DNA of 64,000 nucleotides from Halorubrum ezzemoulense DSM 17463 (GTDB lineage: Archaea > Halobacteriota > Halobacteria > Halobacteriales > Haloferacaceae). Below, one piece after another: positions 42,295 through 52,303 of this stretch. A model generated the notes under the pieces. That model was given only the letters and a program-made list of their open reading frames with translations. It had not been told where the DNA came from and searched no databases. Each line of letters begins with the position of its first letter. The first letter of the stretch is position 1. The stretch lies in the NCBI RefSeq assembly GCF_002114285.1, contig NZ_NEDJ01000002.1, positions 78,380-142,379 of the forward strand, written 5' to 3'. The position numbers and the translations under genes were made by a program.

Positions 42295-42717
42295 ATGCCC
42301 GTCACGGACGACGCCGGACTCGACCGCCTGCTCGACGCCGAGACGATCGCCGTCGTCGGCTGTTCGACGACGCCCGGGAAGGCCGCGCACGACGTGCCCG
42401 CGTATCTTCAGGACCGGGGGTACCGCGTGATCCCGGTGAATCCGTTCGCGGACGAGGTGCTCGGCGAACCGGCGTACGACGCGGTCGGCGACGTGGAAGA
42501 AGAGATCGACATCGTTGACGTGTTCCGGCCGAGCGAGGAGGTCCCGGAGATCGCCGAGGCCGTCCGCGAGCGACACGCGTCGCGCGGCGACGCCGGGACG
42601 CTGTGGCTCCAACTCGGGATCAGCCACGACGAGGCGGCCGCGGCCGCGGAGGAGGACGGGATCGACGTCGTTCAGGACCGCTGTCTCAAGGTCGAACACG
42701 GTCGACTGCGCGGATAA
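42295..42717 (+). CDS. CoA-binding (YccU-like) Rossmann-fold protein
   Basis: 140 residues from ATG 42295. The CoA-binding fold of succinyl-CoA-synthetase alpha type: 'IAVVGCSTTPGKAAHDVPAYLQDRGYRVIPVNPFADEVLGEPAY' and 'DIVDVFRPSEEVPEIAEAV', ending 'DRCLKVEHGRL' with the family Cys-His pair. GTTTAA (42264-42269) 29 nt upstream favours this ATG over one seven codons earlier. The physiological role of such stand-alone CoA-binding proteins is not established. Converges with cysteine synthase. Confidence 0.9.
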   Translation: MPVTDDAGLDRLLDAETIAVVGCSTTPGKAAHDVPAYLQDRGYRVIPVNPFADEVLGEPAYDAVGDVEEEIDIVDVFRPSEEVPEIAEAVRERHASRGDAGTLWLQLGISHDEAAAAAEEDGIDVVQDRCLKVEHGRLRG

Positions 42718-42778
42718 CGGACCGGGCGGCGGCCGCGGTACCGGCCGGTGTCTGGGCGGCGTCGCGCCGCTCCGCCAC

Positions 42779-43759
42779 CTACCCCTCCCACTCCTCGAAG
42801 GACCGGTAGACGCCCTTCGAGAGGTAGCGCTCGGAGGAGTCGGGGAAGACGGTGACGACCGCGTCGTGCGGGGCGTCTATCTTGCCGTCGCGGATCTCCC
42901 GCGCGACCCGCTTCGCCGCGATCGCGTTCGCGGCCGACGAGGAGGCGACGAGGTGGCCCTCCTCGCTCGCGAGCCGGCCCATCTCCTCGTGGACGGCGCG
43001 GTCGTCGATCGCTTGGATCTCGTCGACGAGGTCCGGGTCGAACAGCTCGTTGCGTCCGGTGTCGTGGGTGCCGATCCCCTCGGTCTTGTACGCCTCGTGG
43101 TCGACGTCCTCGTCGAGGAACTCGCGGTACGCGGAGCCGGCCGGCTCGACCGCGACGACGTGGGTGTCCGGGTCGGCCTCGCGGAAGTAGCGGGCGATCC
43201 CCATCAGCGTCCCGCCCGTGCCGCAGCCGGCGACGACCGCGCCGACCTCGCCGTCGAGGGCCTCGTCGATCTCGGGGGCGGTCGTCTCGTAGTGTGCCTC
43301 GGCGTTGAGCGGGTTCGAGAACTGTTGGGGGACGACCGCGTCGTCGAGCTCCGCCGCGATCTCGTGGGCGCGGTCGATCGCGAGCCCCATCCCGTCCTCG
43401 CTCGGCGTGTTCACCACCTCGGCGCCGAGCGCGCGCATGAGCTGCTGTTTCTCCACCGAGAAGCGCTCGGGAACGACGAAGACGGCGTTTAACCCCAGCT
43501 GCTTGGCGGCGACCGCGAGCCCGATCCCGGTGTTGCCGGCGGTCGGCTCGACCACGGTGCCGCCCTCGCCGAGGTCGCCCCGCTCCAGCATGCGTTCGAG
43601 CATGTACCTCCCGATGCGGTCCTTGATGCTCGCTCCAGGGTTGAACGACTCCAGCTTGGCGTACACCGGCACCGCGGTCGGCGCGTCGTGGACCTCGACG
43701 AGCGGCGTCTCCCCGATCGCCTCCAACACCGACGACAGGGGCTCCCGATGACTGGTCAT
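42779..43759 (-). CDS. cysK: PLP-dependent cysteine synthase (O-acetylserine sulfhydrylase type)
   Basis: 326 residues from ATG 43759. Fold-type II PLP enzyme: Schiff-base lysine in 'NPGASIKDRIG' (Lys46), substrate loop 'PTAGNTGIGLAVAAKQLG', PLP-phosphate loop 'AGCGTGGTLMG', and 'HLVASSSAANAIAAKR' near the C terminus. It makes cysteine from O-acetylserine (or O-phosphoserine) and sulfide; cystathionine beta-synthase activity is an alternative within the family. No CBS domains follow. Divergent from thrS. Confidence 0.92.
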   Translation of the reverse strand: MTSHREPLSSVLEAIGETPLVEVHDAPTAVPVYAKLESFNPGASIKDRIGRYMLERMLERGDLGEGGTVVEPTAGNTGIGLAVAAKQLGLNAVFVVPERFSVEKQQLMRALGAEVVNTPSEDGMGLAIDRAHEIAAELDDAVVPQQFSNPLNAEAHYETTAPEIDEALDGEVGAVVAGCGTGGTLMGIARYFREADPDTHVVAVEPAGSAYREFLDEDVDHEAYKTEGIGTHDTGRNELFDPDLVDEIQAIDDRAVHEEMGRLASEEGHLVASSSAANAIAAKRVAREIRDGKIDAPHDAVVTVFPDSSERYLSKGVYRSFEEWEG

Positions 43760-43941
43760 AGGGCGGCAAACGTTGCCGGGTGATTTGTGTGTTGCCATCG
43801 CTCGCTCCCGATCCGGGGCTCCAGAGCGGCGGCGTGACTTGCCGGGATCTGGCGGCGAGCGGCGAACGATGTCCGGTCGACCGTGACGCTCGGCGCCGCG
43901 GATCGAACACACTTATGCCGGTCGTCCGGTTCCGACACTGT

Positions 43942-45891
43942 ATGAGCGAGACCGATGCGGAGGCCGAGGTGACGGTCGTCCTGCCGGACGGATCAGAACT
44001 CACCGTTCCGGCGGGCTCGACAGTCGAGGACGTCGCCTTCGAGATCGGCCCCGGGCTCGGTCGCGACACCGTCGCGGGGAAGATCGACGGCGAACTCGTC
44101 GAGAAGCACGCGGCGGTCCACGACGGCGCGCGGATCGAGATCGTCACCGACCAGTCCGACGAGTACCTCACGGTGTTGCGCCATTCCGCGGCCCACGTGT
44201 TCGCGCAGGCGCTCCAGCGGCTCCACCCGGAGGCGACGCTGACGATCGGCCCGCCGACCGACGACGGCTTCTACTACGACGTGACCGACGTGGACGTCGA
44301 CGAGGACGACCTGGCCGCCGTCGAGGCGGAGATGGACGAGATAATCGCCGCCGACTACGACATCGAGCGCGAGGTCCGCTCGCGCGAGGAGGCGAAAGAG
44401 ATCTACGCCGACAACGAGTACAAACGCCAGATACTCGACGAGGAGGCCGACGGCGAGGAGGTCACCTTCTACGTCCAGGACGACTGGCAGGACCTCTGTC
44501 AGGGCCCGCACGTCGAGTCGACCGGCGAGATCGGCGCGGCGACGCTGCTCGAGGTGTCGGCCGCCTACTGGCGCGGCGACGAGGAGAACGACACGCTGAC
44601 GCGCGTGTACGGCACCGCGTTCGCGAGCGAGTCCGACCTCGAAGAGTACCTCGAACTCCGCGAGGAGGCCCAAGAGCGCGACCACCGAAAGATCGGGCAG
44701 GAGATGAACCTCTTCTCGATCCCGACGGTGACCGGCCCCGGCCTGCCGCTGTACCACCCGCCGGGGAAGACGGTGCTGCGCGAGCTGTCCGACTTCGCGA
44801 ACGAGCTCAACCGCGAGAAGGGGTACGAGGAGGTCGAGACGCCGCACGTGTTCCGGACGGAGCTGTGGAAGCAGTCCGGCCACTACGAGAACTACAAGGA
44901 CGACATGTTCCTCCTCGACGTGAACGACGAGGAGTACGGCCTGAAGCCGATGAACTGCCCGGGCCACGCGACGATCTTCGACCAGCAGAACTGGTCGTAC
45001 CGCGACCTCCCCCAGCGCTACTTCGAGAACGGGAAGGTGTACCGGAAAGAGCAGCGCGGCGAGCTGTCGGGCCTCTCGCGCGTCTGGTCGTTCACCATCG
45101 ACGACGGCCACCTGTTCGTCCGCCCCGACCAGATCCGGCAGGAGATCGAGTCGGTGATCGAGATGATCTTCGAGGTCGTGGAGACGCTCGATCTGGAGGT
45201 CGAGGTCGCCTTAGCGACCCGCCCCGACAAGTCTGTCGGCGGCGACGAGATCTGGGAGTCCGCTGAGGAGCAGCTCCGCGACGTGCTCGAATCGGGCGGC
45301 TACGACTACGACATCGAGCCCGGCGACGGCGCGTTCTACGGCCCGAAGATCGACTTCGGCTTCGAGGACGCCCTCGGCCGCGTCTGGGACGGTCCGACCG
45401 TCCAGCTCGACTTCAACATGCCCGACCGGTTCGACCTGACCTACACGGGCGAGGACAACGAGGAGCACCAGCCGGTGATGATCCACCGGGCGCTGTACGG
45501 GAGCTACGAGCGGTTCTTCATGGTGCTGATCGAGCACTTCGACGGGAACTTCCCGCTGTGGCTCGCGCCGGAGCAGGTTCGGATCCTCCCCGTCTCCGAC
45601 GAGACGCTGGGCTACGCCCACCGCGTGAAGAACGAGCTGGAAGACGCGGGCTTCCGCGTCGAGGTCGAGGACCGCGACTGGACCGTCGGCCGCAAGATCC
45701 GCGCGGGCCACGACGACCGCCTCCCGTACATGGTCATCGTCGGCGACGACGAGCAGGAGGCGGGCACGGTCTCGGTGCGCGACCGCTTCGAGAACCAGCG
45801 CGGCGACGTCGACCTCGACACATTCGTCGACCACCTCGTCGACGAGCGCGCGGAGAAGCGGACGGAGCCGGACTTCGTCGACGCCGAGTGA
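43942..45891 (+). CDS. thrS: Threonyl-tRNA synthetase, bacterial-type architecture
   Basis: 649 residues from ATG 43942. Order: TGS domain (~8-72, '[25 protein letters not shown]'), editing SAD domain with '[18 protein letters not shown]' and later '[12 protein letters not shown]' (HxxxH and CxxxH zinc/editing residues), class II catalytic core with '[17 protein letters not shown]' (zinc Cys) and '[19 protein letters not shown]', and an anticodon-binding domain starting near '[13 protein letters not shown]'. This TGS-SAD editing module is the bacterial kind; many archaea have a different N-terminal editing domain. CTTATG (43912-43917) is 27 nt upstream of the start. Confidence 0.96.
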   Translation: MSETDAEAEVTVVLPDGSELTVPAGSTVEDVAFEIGPGLGRDTVAGKIDGELVEKHAAVHDGARIEIVTDQSDEYLTVLRHSAAHVFAQALQRLHPEATLTIGPPTDDGFYYDVTDVDVDEDDLAAVEAEMDEIIAADYDIEREVRSREEAKEIYADNEYKRQILDEEADGEEVTFYVQDDWQDLCQGPHVESTGEIGAATLLEVSAAYWRGDEENDTLTRVYGTAFASESDLEEYLELREEAQERDHRKIGQEMNLFSIPTVTGPGLPLYHPPGKTVLRELSDFANELNREKGYEEVETPHVFRTELWKQSGHYENYKDDMFLLDVNDEEYGLKPMNCPGHATIFDQQNWSYRDLPQRYFENGKVYRKEQRGELSGLSRVWSFTIDDGHLFVRPDQIRQEIESVIEMIFEVVETLDLEVEVALATRPDKSVGGDEIWESAEEQLRDVLESGGYDYDIEPGDGAFYGPKIDFGFEDALGRVWDGPTVQLDFNMPDRFDLTYTGEDNEEHQPVMIHRALYGSYERFFMVLIEHFDGNFPLWLAPEQVRILPVSDETLGYAHRVKNELEDAGFRVEVEDRDWTVGRKIRAGHDDRLPYMVIVGDDEQEAGTVSVRDRFENQRGDVDLDTFVDHLVDERAEKRTEPDFVDAE

Positions 45892-45900
45892 CCGAACGGC

Positions 45901-47421
45901 TCAGGCGGCCTCGACGCCGGTGATCTCGAACCGGGCGCCGTCCGCCTCGGACGCCGTCACTCGCACCGCCCAGCCGTGCGCGTCGGCGATCTCGGCGACG
46001 ATGTTCAGCCCGAACCCCGTCCCGTCCGTCGTCGTCGTGTAGCCGGTCTCGAACACCTGGTCCCGCTCCGCTTCGGGGATCCCTTCTCCGTCGTCGGCCA
46101 CGTAGAACCCGGCGCCGTCCGCGAGCGGTCCGACGGTGACCGTCACGTCCTCGCCGCCGTGTTCCACGGCGTTCCGGAACAGGTTCTCGAACAGCTGTCG
46201 CAGCCGCGCCTCGTCGGCGAGGACTTCAGAGTCGTCGAGCGCGACGCGGAGCGTCCCGCCCCGACTGTCGCTCGTCTTCCACGCGTCGGTCGCGAGCGCC
46301 GCGAGGTCGACCGGGTCCGGGTCCTCGACGTCGCTCCCCTCGCGCGCGAGCGCCAGCAGGTCGTCGATGAGCGTCTCCATCCGTGAGAGCGACCGCTCGA
46401 TCGGGGCGATGTGGTCGCTGTCGGACTCCTCCGCGAGGAGGTCCAGCCGACCCCGGGCGGCCGTGAGCGGGTTCCGGAGGTCGTGGCTCACGACGCTGGC
46501 GAACTCGTCGAGCCGGTCGCGTTCGCGTTCGAGCTGCTCCGCCGCGTGCTGTCGCTCCAGCTCGTAGCTCACCCACCGCGTCAGCAGTTCGACGAACGTC
46601 CGCTGCGTGTCCGTGAACGGCTCGCCGCGCGGCGTGGTCGCGGCGAAGCAGAGCGTCCCGTACTGCTCGCCGTCGATCTCGACCTGTCCGCCGATGTACG
46701 TCTCGAGGCCGAACGTCTCGTAGGCCGAGTCGTCGTTCCACCCGTTCTCGGAGGCGTCGACGACTGTCAACAGCCGGTCGCGCTCGATGGTCCGCTTACA
46801 GTACGCCGCGTCGAGGGGGCAGGTCTCGCCGGCCTGTAGCAGCGGGTGTTCCGCGTGCGATATCTCGACGTGCTGGGTGCCGTCCTCGATCCGGGTGAGG
46901 AAGCCGTTCGGCACGTCGAGGTACTCGCAGCCGAGCGTCAGTATCGCCTCGACCTTCTCCTCGAAGGTGCGGTCCTGGTCCGAGGAGACCGCGTAGAGGC
47001 GCTGGATGGCCCGGAGGCTCTCCCGCTGGCGCCGCTCTAGGTCGCGTCGCTCGGTGATGTCCCGGAGGTACACCGAGAGCCCCTCGTCGGAGGGGAACAC
47101 GCGCACGTCGAACCAGACGCCCAGCGGTTCGTAGTACGAGTCGAACGAGACGGACTCTTGGACGTCCATGGCGTGGTGGTACCGCTCGTAGAACTCCGTC
47201 CCGGTCGAATTCGGGATCGAGTCCCACCGGTGACACCCCACAACCGTCTCGCTCGGATCGACCGCGTCGTCGCGCATCGCGGCCCGCAGGATCCGCCGTC
47301 CCTCCTCGTTGGCGTACGTGACCCTCCAGTCCGCGTCGAGGGCGAAGAACCCGTCGGCCATCCGGTCGATGACGGTCTGGAGGTCCTGGTCTGCGCTCGA
47401 TTCGCCCGCGCGGTCGCTCAT
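45901..47421 (-). CDS. PAS-GAF sensor histidine kinase
   Basis: 506 residues, soluble. PAS domain about 12-128 ('MADGFFALDADWRVTYANEEGRRIL'), GAF about 150-292 ('GTLCFAATTPRGEPFTDTQRTFVELLTRW'), HisKA with 'FASVVSHDLRNPLTAARG' (phospho-acceptor His313), and HATPase_c with N box 'ENLFRNAVEHGG', G1 'VADDGEGIPE' and G2 'GTGFGLNIV'. Complete and apparently functional. Stimulus unknown; four Cys/His in the GAF ('CPLDAAYCKR') could sense redox or bind a cofactor. CCTAAATCC (minus, 47442-47450) gives the promoter. No cognate receiver gene is adjacent. Converges with thrS after 9 bp. Confidence 0.93.
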   Translation of the reverse strand: MSDRAGESSADQDLQTVIDRMADGFFALDADWRVTYANEEGRRILRAAMRDDAVDPSETVVGCHRWDSIPNSTGTEFYERYHHAMDVQESVSFDSYYEPLGVWFDVRVFPSDEGLSVYLRDITERRDLERRQRESLRAIQRLYAVSSDQDRTFEEKVEAILTLGCEYLDVPNGFLTRIEDGTQHVEISHAEHPLLQAGETCPLDAAYCKRTIERDRLLTVVDASENGWNDDSAYETFGLETYIGGQVEIDGEQYGTLCFAATTPRGEPFTDTQRTFVELLTRWVSYELERQHAAEQLERERDRLDEFASVVSHDLRNPLTAARGRLDLLAEESDSDHIAPIERSLSRMETLIDDLLALAREGSDVEDPDPVDLAALATDAWKTSDSRGGTLRVALDDSEVLADEARLRQLFENLFRNAVEHGGEDVTVTVGPLADGAGFYVADDGEGIPEAERDQVFETGYTTTTDGTGFGLNIVAEIADAHGWAVRVTASEADGARFEITGVEAA

Positions 47422-47502
47422 GTCGCGTCATACGCGTCACGGGGATTTAGGTACCGGTGGTCACCGCCCCGGACCACCGAGCGTCTGCGCGGGTCGACGG
47501 AG

Positions 47503-47611
47503 TTCGATCGGCCGGGCGCCCGCTCGCGGTGCGGCGACTTCGATCGGCCGGGCACCCGCTCGCGGTGCGGCGACTTCGATCGGCCGGGCACCCGCTCGCG
47601 GCGCAGCGATA
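47503..47611. repeat. 36-bp tandem repeat (3 copies)
   Basis: TTCGATCGGCCGGGC begins at 47503, 47539 and 47575, exactly 36 bp apart. Units are nearly identical: G-to-A at GGGCG/GGGCA and a diverged end in the third. It occupies most of the 277-bp spacer between the divergent sensor-kinase and aminotransferase genes, upstream of the latter's promoter. Confidence 0.9.
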
Positions 47612-47698
47612 GCGGCCGGCCGTCGTCGTCGGCCGTCACTGCGTCGGCGAGCCCGCGCGTTCCGTCGGGTTTTGTCACCGCTGGCTGGACTCAAGCGC

Positions 47699-48865
47699 AT
47701 GTCAGAGCGATACGCCGAACGCGGCGTCGACGAGAAAGCGCCCGACGTGGGGGAGCTGACGCCGCCGGACCGCACGCTGATGGGCCCCGGTCCGAGCGAC
47801 GTCCACCCGCGCGTCCTCAAGGCGATGAGCACGCCGCTCGTCGGCCACCTCGACCCGTCGTTCGTCGAGATCATGGACGAGGTCCAGGAGCTGTTGCGCT
47901 ACACGTTCCGGACCGACAACCAGTGGACGATCCCGGTCTCCGGGACCGGGTCGGCGTCGATGGAGGCCGCCATCGGCAACCTCGTCGAGCCGGGCGACAC
48001 GATGCTGGTACCGACGAACGGCTACTTCGGCGGCCGGATGAAGTCGATGGCCGAGCGCGCGGGCGGCGAGGTCGTCGAGGTGGACGCCCCGTGGGGCGAG
48101 CCCCTCGACCCCGTCGACGTCGAGCGCGCGTTCAACGAACAGCAGCCGGACGTGTTCGGGTTCGTCCACGCGGAGACGTCGACGGGCGTCCGCCAGCCGA
48201 ACGTCTCCGAATTGACCGACATCGCGCACGCTCACGACGCGTTCGTGATCGCGGACTGCGTCACCTCGCTCGGCGGCGTCGAGATGCGCGTCGACGAGTG
48301 GGGCGTCGACGCCGCCTACTCCGGCCCGCAGAAGTGCCTCTCGTGTCCGCCGGGGGCGAGCCCACTCACGCTCAACGACCGCGCGATGAACAAGGTGCTC
48401 GACCGCGAGGAGCCGGCCCGCTCGTGGTACCTCGACCTCTCGCTGTTGGAGGGGTACTGGGGCGACGAGCGCGCGTACCACCACACCGCGCCGATCACGA
48501 ACGTGTACGCGCTCCGCGAGGCGCTCCGCCTCGTCGCCGAGGAGGGGATCGAAGAGCGGTGGACGCGTCACCGCGAGGTCGCCGGCGACCTGAAGGTAGG
48601 GCTCCGCGATCTGGGCCTCGAAATGAACGCTCCCGACGAGTACTGGCTCCCAAGTCTGAACGCGGTCCGGGTGCCCGACGGGGTCGACGACGCCGCCGTC
48701 ATCGACCGCCTGCTCGACGAGTACGACTTGGAGATCGCCTCCGGGCTCGGGGACCTGGAGGGCGACATCTGGCGCATCGGCTGTATGGGGCACTCTGCCC
48801 GCCCGAAGAACGTCGAGTACGTCCTCGCGGCGCTCGAGGGCGCCCTGGCCGAGCAGGGGTACTGA
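47699..48865 (+). CDS. Class V aminotransferase (alanine-glyoxylate / serine-pyruvate type)
   Basis: 388 residues from ATG 47699. PLP fold-type I: N-terminal 'MGPGPSDVHPRVLKAMSTPLVGHLDPSF', cofactor stacking region 'VSGTGSASMEAAIGNLVEPGD', Asp in 'FVIADCVTSLGG', and Schiff-base lysine in 'YSGPQKCLSCPPG' (Lys212). The whole pattern matches AGXT/SPT-type enzymes that transfer amino groups from Ala or Ser to glyoxylate or pyruvate. Acidic surface, no transit signal. Followed 78 bp later by the IMPDH-like gene on the same strand. Confidence 0.92.
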   Translation: MSERYAERGVDEKAPDVGELTPPDRTLMGPGPSDVHPRVLKAMSTPLVGHLDPSFVEIMDEVQELLRYTFRTDNQWTIPVSGTGSASMEAAIGNLVEPGDTMLVPTNGYFGGRMKSMAERAGGEVVEVDAPWGEPLDPVDVERAFNEQQPDVFGFVHAETSTGVRQPNVSELTDIAHAHDAFVIADCVTSLGGVEMRVDEWGVDAAYSGPQKCLSCPPGASPLTLNDRAMNKVLDREEPARSWYLDLSLLEGYWGDERAYHHTAPITNVYALREALRLVAEEGIEERWTRHREVAGDLKVGLRDLGLEMNAPDEYWLPSLNAVRVPDGVDDAAVIDRLLDEYDLEIASGLGDLEGDIWRIGCMGHSARPKNVEYVLAALEGALAEQGY

Positions 48866-48943
48866 CGCGTCGCGGCAGCGCGACCGCGCGCGCTCCGGCT
48901 ATCGAGAGGTTTTTCACCGTCCGTCCCCCGTCCCGCTAAGGGT

Positions 48944-50053
48944 ATGAACGATCTACGAACCGGGCTGAGCTACGGGGACGTGCTGCTCGTCCCGCAGCGG
49001 TCGCCCGTCGACAGCCGGAGCGACGTGGACCTGTCGACGCGGTTCACGCCGAACGTCGAACTGGAGACCCCGCTGGTCTCGGCGGCGATGGACACCGTCA
49101 CGGAGGCCGAACTGGCGATCGAGCTCTCGCGGGCCGGCGGGCTCGGCGTCCTCCACCGCTTCCTCACCGTCGACGAGCAGTCGGCGCAGGTCGAGCGGGT
49201 GGCCGCGGCCGGCGAGCGGGTCGCGGCCGCGGTCGGCATCAACGAGGACCACCTCGCTCGCAGCGCCGCGCTGGTCGACGCTGGCGTGGACGCGATCGTC
49301 GTCGACGTCGCGCACGGCCACCTCGACCGGACGATCGCGGCCGTCGAGGAGATCGCTGCGGAGTTCCCGGAGACGGACCTCGTCGCCGGCAACGTCGCCA
49401 CGCCGGCGGGCGTCGAGGACCTCGCGGCGGCCGGGGCCGACTGCGTGAAGGTCGGCATCGGGCCGGGTTCGCACTGTACGACGCGGAAGGTCGCCGGGGC
49501 CGGCGTCCCACAGCTCACCGCGGTCGACGACTGCGCGACCGCGGCCGCGGACCTCGACGTGACGATCTGCGCCGACGGCGGCATTCGGACCTCCGGCGAC
49601 GCGGCGAAGGCGCTGATGGCGGGGGCCGACACGGTGATGCTCGGGAGCCTCTTCGCCGGGACGGCGGAGGCCCCGGGGGCGGTCGTCGAGGTCGACGGGA
49701 CGCGGTACAAGCGGTCGCGCGGGATGGCGACGACCGCCGCCGCCGAGGACCGGGATGACAAAGGCGCGAACGTGGGCGCCGACGAGGGCGTCGAGGCGCT
49801 GACGCCCTTCAAGGGCCCGGTGGGGACGGTCGCCGAGGAGTTCTGCCAGGGGATTCGTTCGGGCCTCTCGTACTGCGGCGGGCACACGCTCGAAGGCGCC
49901 CGGGAGCGCGCCGAGTTCATGCGCGTCGCCCCCGGCGCGAAGGAGCGCGAGGGGTTCCACACCGACGACGACTGGGAGGGGATCAGCGTGGACAGCGAGA
50001 CGAAGCGGGTCGCCGACTCGACCGGCGGGTCGGCCGCCGAGGGCGACGACTGA
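48944..50053 (+). CDS. IMP dehydrogenase/GMP reductase family enzyme without CBS domains
   Basis: 369 residues, TIM barrel. Motifs: '[23 protein letters not shown]', '[30 protein letters not shown]', catalytic loop '[21 protein letters not shown]' (Cys178), '[32 protein letters not shown]', and the flap '[38 protein letters not shown]'. The CBS pair found in classical IMPDH (about 490 residues) is missing, so length fits GMP reductase or a CBS-less GuaB paralogue. The His in SHC, where Ile/Val is usual, is unusual. Direction of the purine reaction cannot be settled from sequence. Confidence 0.85.
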   Translation: MNDLRTGLSYGDVLLVPQRSPVDSRSDVDLSTRFTPNVELETPLVSAAMDTVTEAELAIELSRAGGLGVLHRFLTVDEQSAQVERVAAAGERVAAAVGINEDHLARSAALVDAGVDAIVVDVAHGHLDRTIAAVEEIAAEFPETDLVAGNVATPAGVEDLAAAGADCVKVGIGPGSHCTTRKVAGAGVPQLTAVDDCATAAADLDVTICADGGIRTSGDAAKALMAGADTVMLGSLFAGTAEAPGAVVEVDGTRYKRSRGMATTAAAEDRDDKGANVGADEGVEALTPFKGPVGTVAEEFCQGIRSGLSYCGGHTLEGARERAEFMRVAPGAKEREGFHTDDDWEGISVDSETKRVADSTGGSAAEGDD

Positions 50054-50163
50054 ACGGTCAACTGCGTCCGGTCCCGTCGCCTGCGGACACGAGGTGCGAC
50101 CCGGTGCGTCACTGCGTGACGATATCACGGACCGCTTTTCACCGTGAGCGGACAGTCCGGCGT

Positions 50164-50883
50164 ATGGCCGACGCCTTCGGACGCGCGCTCCGCGACCACA
50201 ACCGTGGCGACCGGACGGAGCCGCTCTACCAGGGAGACGGCGAGGCGGTCCGCGAACATCCGATCGAGGCGTTCTATTTCACCGAGTTCGACCCCGACGA
50301 CGAGGCGGGGTCGTGGCTAGCGTCCCGGCTGGAGTGCCCGCTGGTCGACCTCGGCGCCGGCGCTGGCCGCCACGCGCTGCGGTTTCAGGAGCGGTTCGAG
50401 ACGGTGGCCGTCGAAGCCAGCCCGGCGCTCGTCGAGACAATGCGGGACCGCGGCGTCGCCGACGCGAGGGAGGGCGACATGTTCGCCCTCCGCGAGTCGT
50501 TCGAGCGCGACCGATTCGCGTCGGCGCTCGCGATCGGGACGCAGATCGGGCTGGCGGGGTCGATGCGCGGGCTCTCGGCGTTCCTCAGCGACCTCGCGTT
50601 CGTGACGACGCCCGACGCGACCGCGGTGGTCGACTGCTACGATCCCGAGCACTCCGAGGCGGCAGACCTGTTCGGCTACCGCGCGGACCCGACGCCGGGG
50701 CTCGCGCACCGCCTCATGTGGTTCCGGTACGACGGGGAGACGGACCCGACGCTCCACTTCCGGCTGTTCTCGCCGGACCGACTCCGCGAGGCCGCCGTTG
50801 GGACCGACTGGGTCGTGGACGCGGTCGACCGCGAGGGCTCCGGCGACGGCCCGCACTACCGCGCCGCGCTGCGGAAGCGGTAA
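50164..50883 (+). CDS. SAM-dependent class I methyltransferase-like protein
   Basis: 239 residues from ATG 50164. The nucleotide-binding motif I is 'CPLVDLGAGAGRHALRFQE' (GxGxG at 64-68), with motif II 'VAVEASPALVETMRDRG' and a post-motif 'ALAIGTQIGLAGSMRGLSAFLSDL'. The rest is beta-rich ('MWFRYDGETDPTLHFRLFSPDRL'). The acceptor substrate is unknown. Converges with an MFS gene after 38 bp. Upstream in-frame codons from 50104 are low quality and excluded. Confidence 0.83.
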   Translation: MADAFGRALRDHNRGDRTEPLYQGDGEAVREHPIEAFYFTEFDPDDEAGSWLASRLECPLVDLGAGAGRHALRFQERFETVAVEASPALVETMRDRGVADAREGDMFALRESFERDRFASALAIGTQIGLAGSMRGLSAFLSDLAFVTTPDATAVVDCYDPEHSEAADLFGYRADPTPGLAHRLMWFRYDGETDPTLHFRLFSPDRLREAAVGTDWVVDAVDREGSGDGPHYRAALRKR

Positions 50884-50921
50884 GGGGACGTGGCCGCTCG
50901 GTGTGCGGGCCGCACGCGGTC

Positions 50922-52214
50922 CTACCACGTCGTCAGCGCCGCGCGACCGTGGTCCCGCGCGAGGATCGCGAGGAACGCGAGGACGCCGGTGACCGCGAAC
51001 GCGCCGCCGACGTAGAAGACGGACGCCATGCTCACCTCGACCATGAGCCAGCCGGCGATGAGAGGGCCGGCCACCGACCCCGGCCGCCACACCAGCTCTC
51101 GGATGCCGAAACTGGAGGCGACGCCGCCGTCGTCGGTCCCCTCGTCGGCGAACAGCGCCATGCTGGCCGGCTCCCGGAACGAGTCGGCGACGCCGAGGAG
51201 TCCCGAGAGGCAGACGAGCGGAAGGTACGCCGGCGGGAGCGCGCCCAGTACGGGGACCGTGACGCCGCTACCGAGGGCGGCACCGATCGGCGCCGAGAAC
51301 GGGATCGCCATCGCGATCACCCCGTAGGCTCCGCCGCCGCCGAACACGAACAGCGACCGCCCGTAGGCGTCTGAGAGCCGACCCGTGAACAGTTGCCCGA
51401 CCATGTTGGTCGCCTTCTCGGCGGTGACCGTCACCGCCACCGCGGTCGCCCCGACCGCGAGCCCCCCGCCGCCGACCGCCGTCCCCGCGTAGATGGGAAC
51501 CCACGTCCGGACCATCGTCACCGCGAAGGCGTACTGCGCCCGGAACGTCGATATCGTCAGGAGCTTGCGGTTGACCGCGAGGTCGGTGAAGGGGAACCCC
51601 TCGATCCGCGTCGGGTCGTCGTCGAGCACGCCCCACGTGACGAGCCACGCGGTCACCATCAGCGCCGTGATGACTCCGAATACGGGGCCGAAGCCGACGG
51701 CGTCGTAGATGGCGCCCGCGCCGAGCGAGCCGAGTATCGAGGCGGCGAACGAGGCGGCGTTCGCCTTCCCGATCTTGTCTGCCCGGGTGCCCGCTTCGGC
51801 GATCTGGCCGACGAGCGAGAGCGTCATCAGCCCCGCGCCGGTGACGACGAACCCCTGAAGCGCGCGCACGGCGACGAACGTGGCCGAGGAGTCGACCAGC
51901 GGGAACAGCGCGTACACGCCCGCACCGGCCACGAGAACGGCGAGGAGGACGCGCCGCTTGTCGAACCGGTCGCCGGCCCACGCGAGCGGGACCACCGCGG
52001 CCGTCTGCGCGAGCGTGAACCCGGTGGTGTACATCCCGATGACGAAGCCGGCCGAGACCGTGACGCCCAACACGGTGACCGCCTGCGGGTCCAAGGCGTT
52101 GATGTACGTCGGCAGAAGCGTCAGCAACGTGATGAAGCCGAACCCCTCCGCGAACCGAGTGAGGTACAGCGCCCAGAACTGCGATCGCTTCGGTCCGTCC
52201 GTCGCGTTGCTCAC
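50922..52214 (-). CDS. MFS transporter
   Basis: 430 residues with 12 transmembrane helices. The loop 2-3 motif reads 'PLAWAGDRFDKRRVLLAVLV' and the second-half counterpart 'LFTGRLSDAYGRSLFVFGGGG'. N- and C-termini are short and cytoplasmic. There is a conserved 'SFREPASMALFADEGTDDGGVASSFGIRELVWRPGSVAGPLIAG' region near helices 10-11 common in putative drug or metabolite exporters. Substrate not predictable. Co-directional with the SDR gene 89 bp upstream. Confidence 0.9.
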   Translation of the reverse strand: MSNATDGPKRSQFWALYLTRFAEGFGFITLLTLLPTYINALDPQAVTVLGVTVSAGFVIGMYTTGFTLAQTAAVVPLAWAGDRFDKRRVLLAVLVAGAGVYALFPLVDSSATFVAVRALQGFVVTGAGLMTLSLVGQIAEAGTRADKIGKANAASFAASILGSLGAGAIYDAVGFGPVFGVITALMVTAWLVTWGVLDDDPTRIEGFPFTDLAVNRKLLTISTFRAQYAFAVTMVRTWVPIYAGTAVGGGGLAVGATAVAVTVTAEKATNMVGQLFTGRLSDAYGRSLFVFGGGGAYGVIAMAIPFSAPIGAALGSGVTVPVLGALPPAYLPLVCLSGLLGVADSFREPASMALFADEGTDDGGVASSFGIRELVWRPGSVAGPLIAGWLMVEVSMASVFYVGGAFAVTGVLAFLAILARDHGRAALTTW

Positions 52215-52303
52215 ACGCGTCCGCCGTCCGGTGATTCAAAAGGGGTTACGGTTCGAAGGCCGGGGCCCGACGCTCGACGGCTCGTCCGCCCGGACCGGGG
52301 CGG

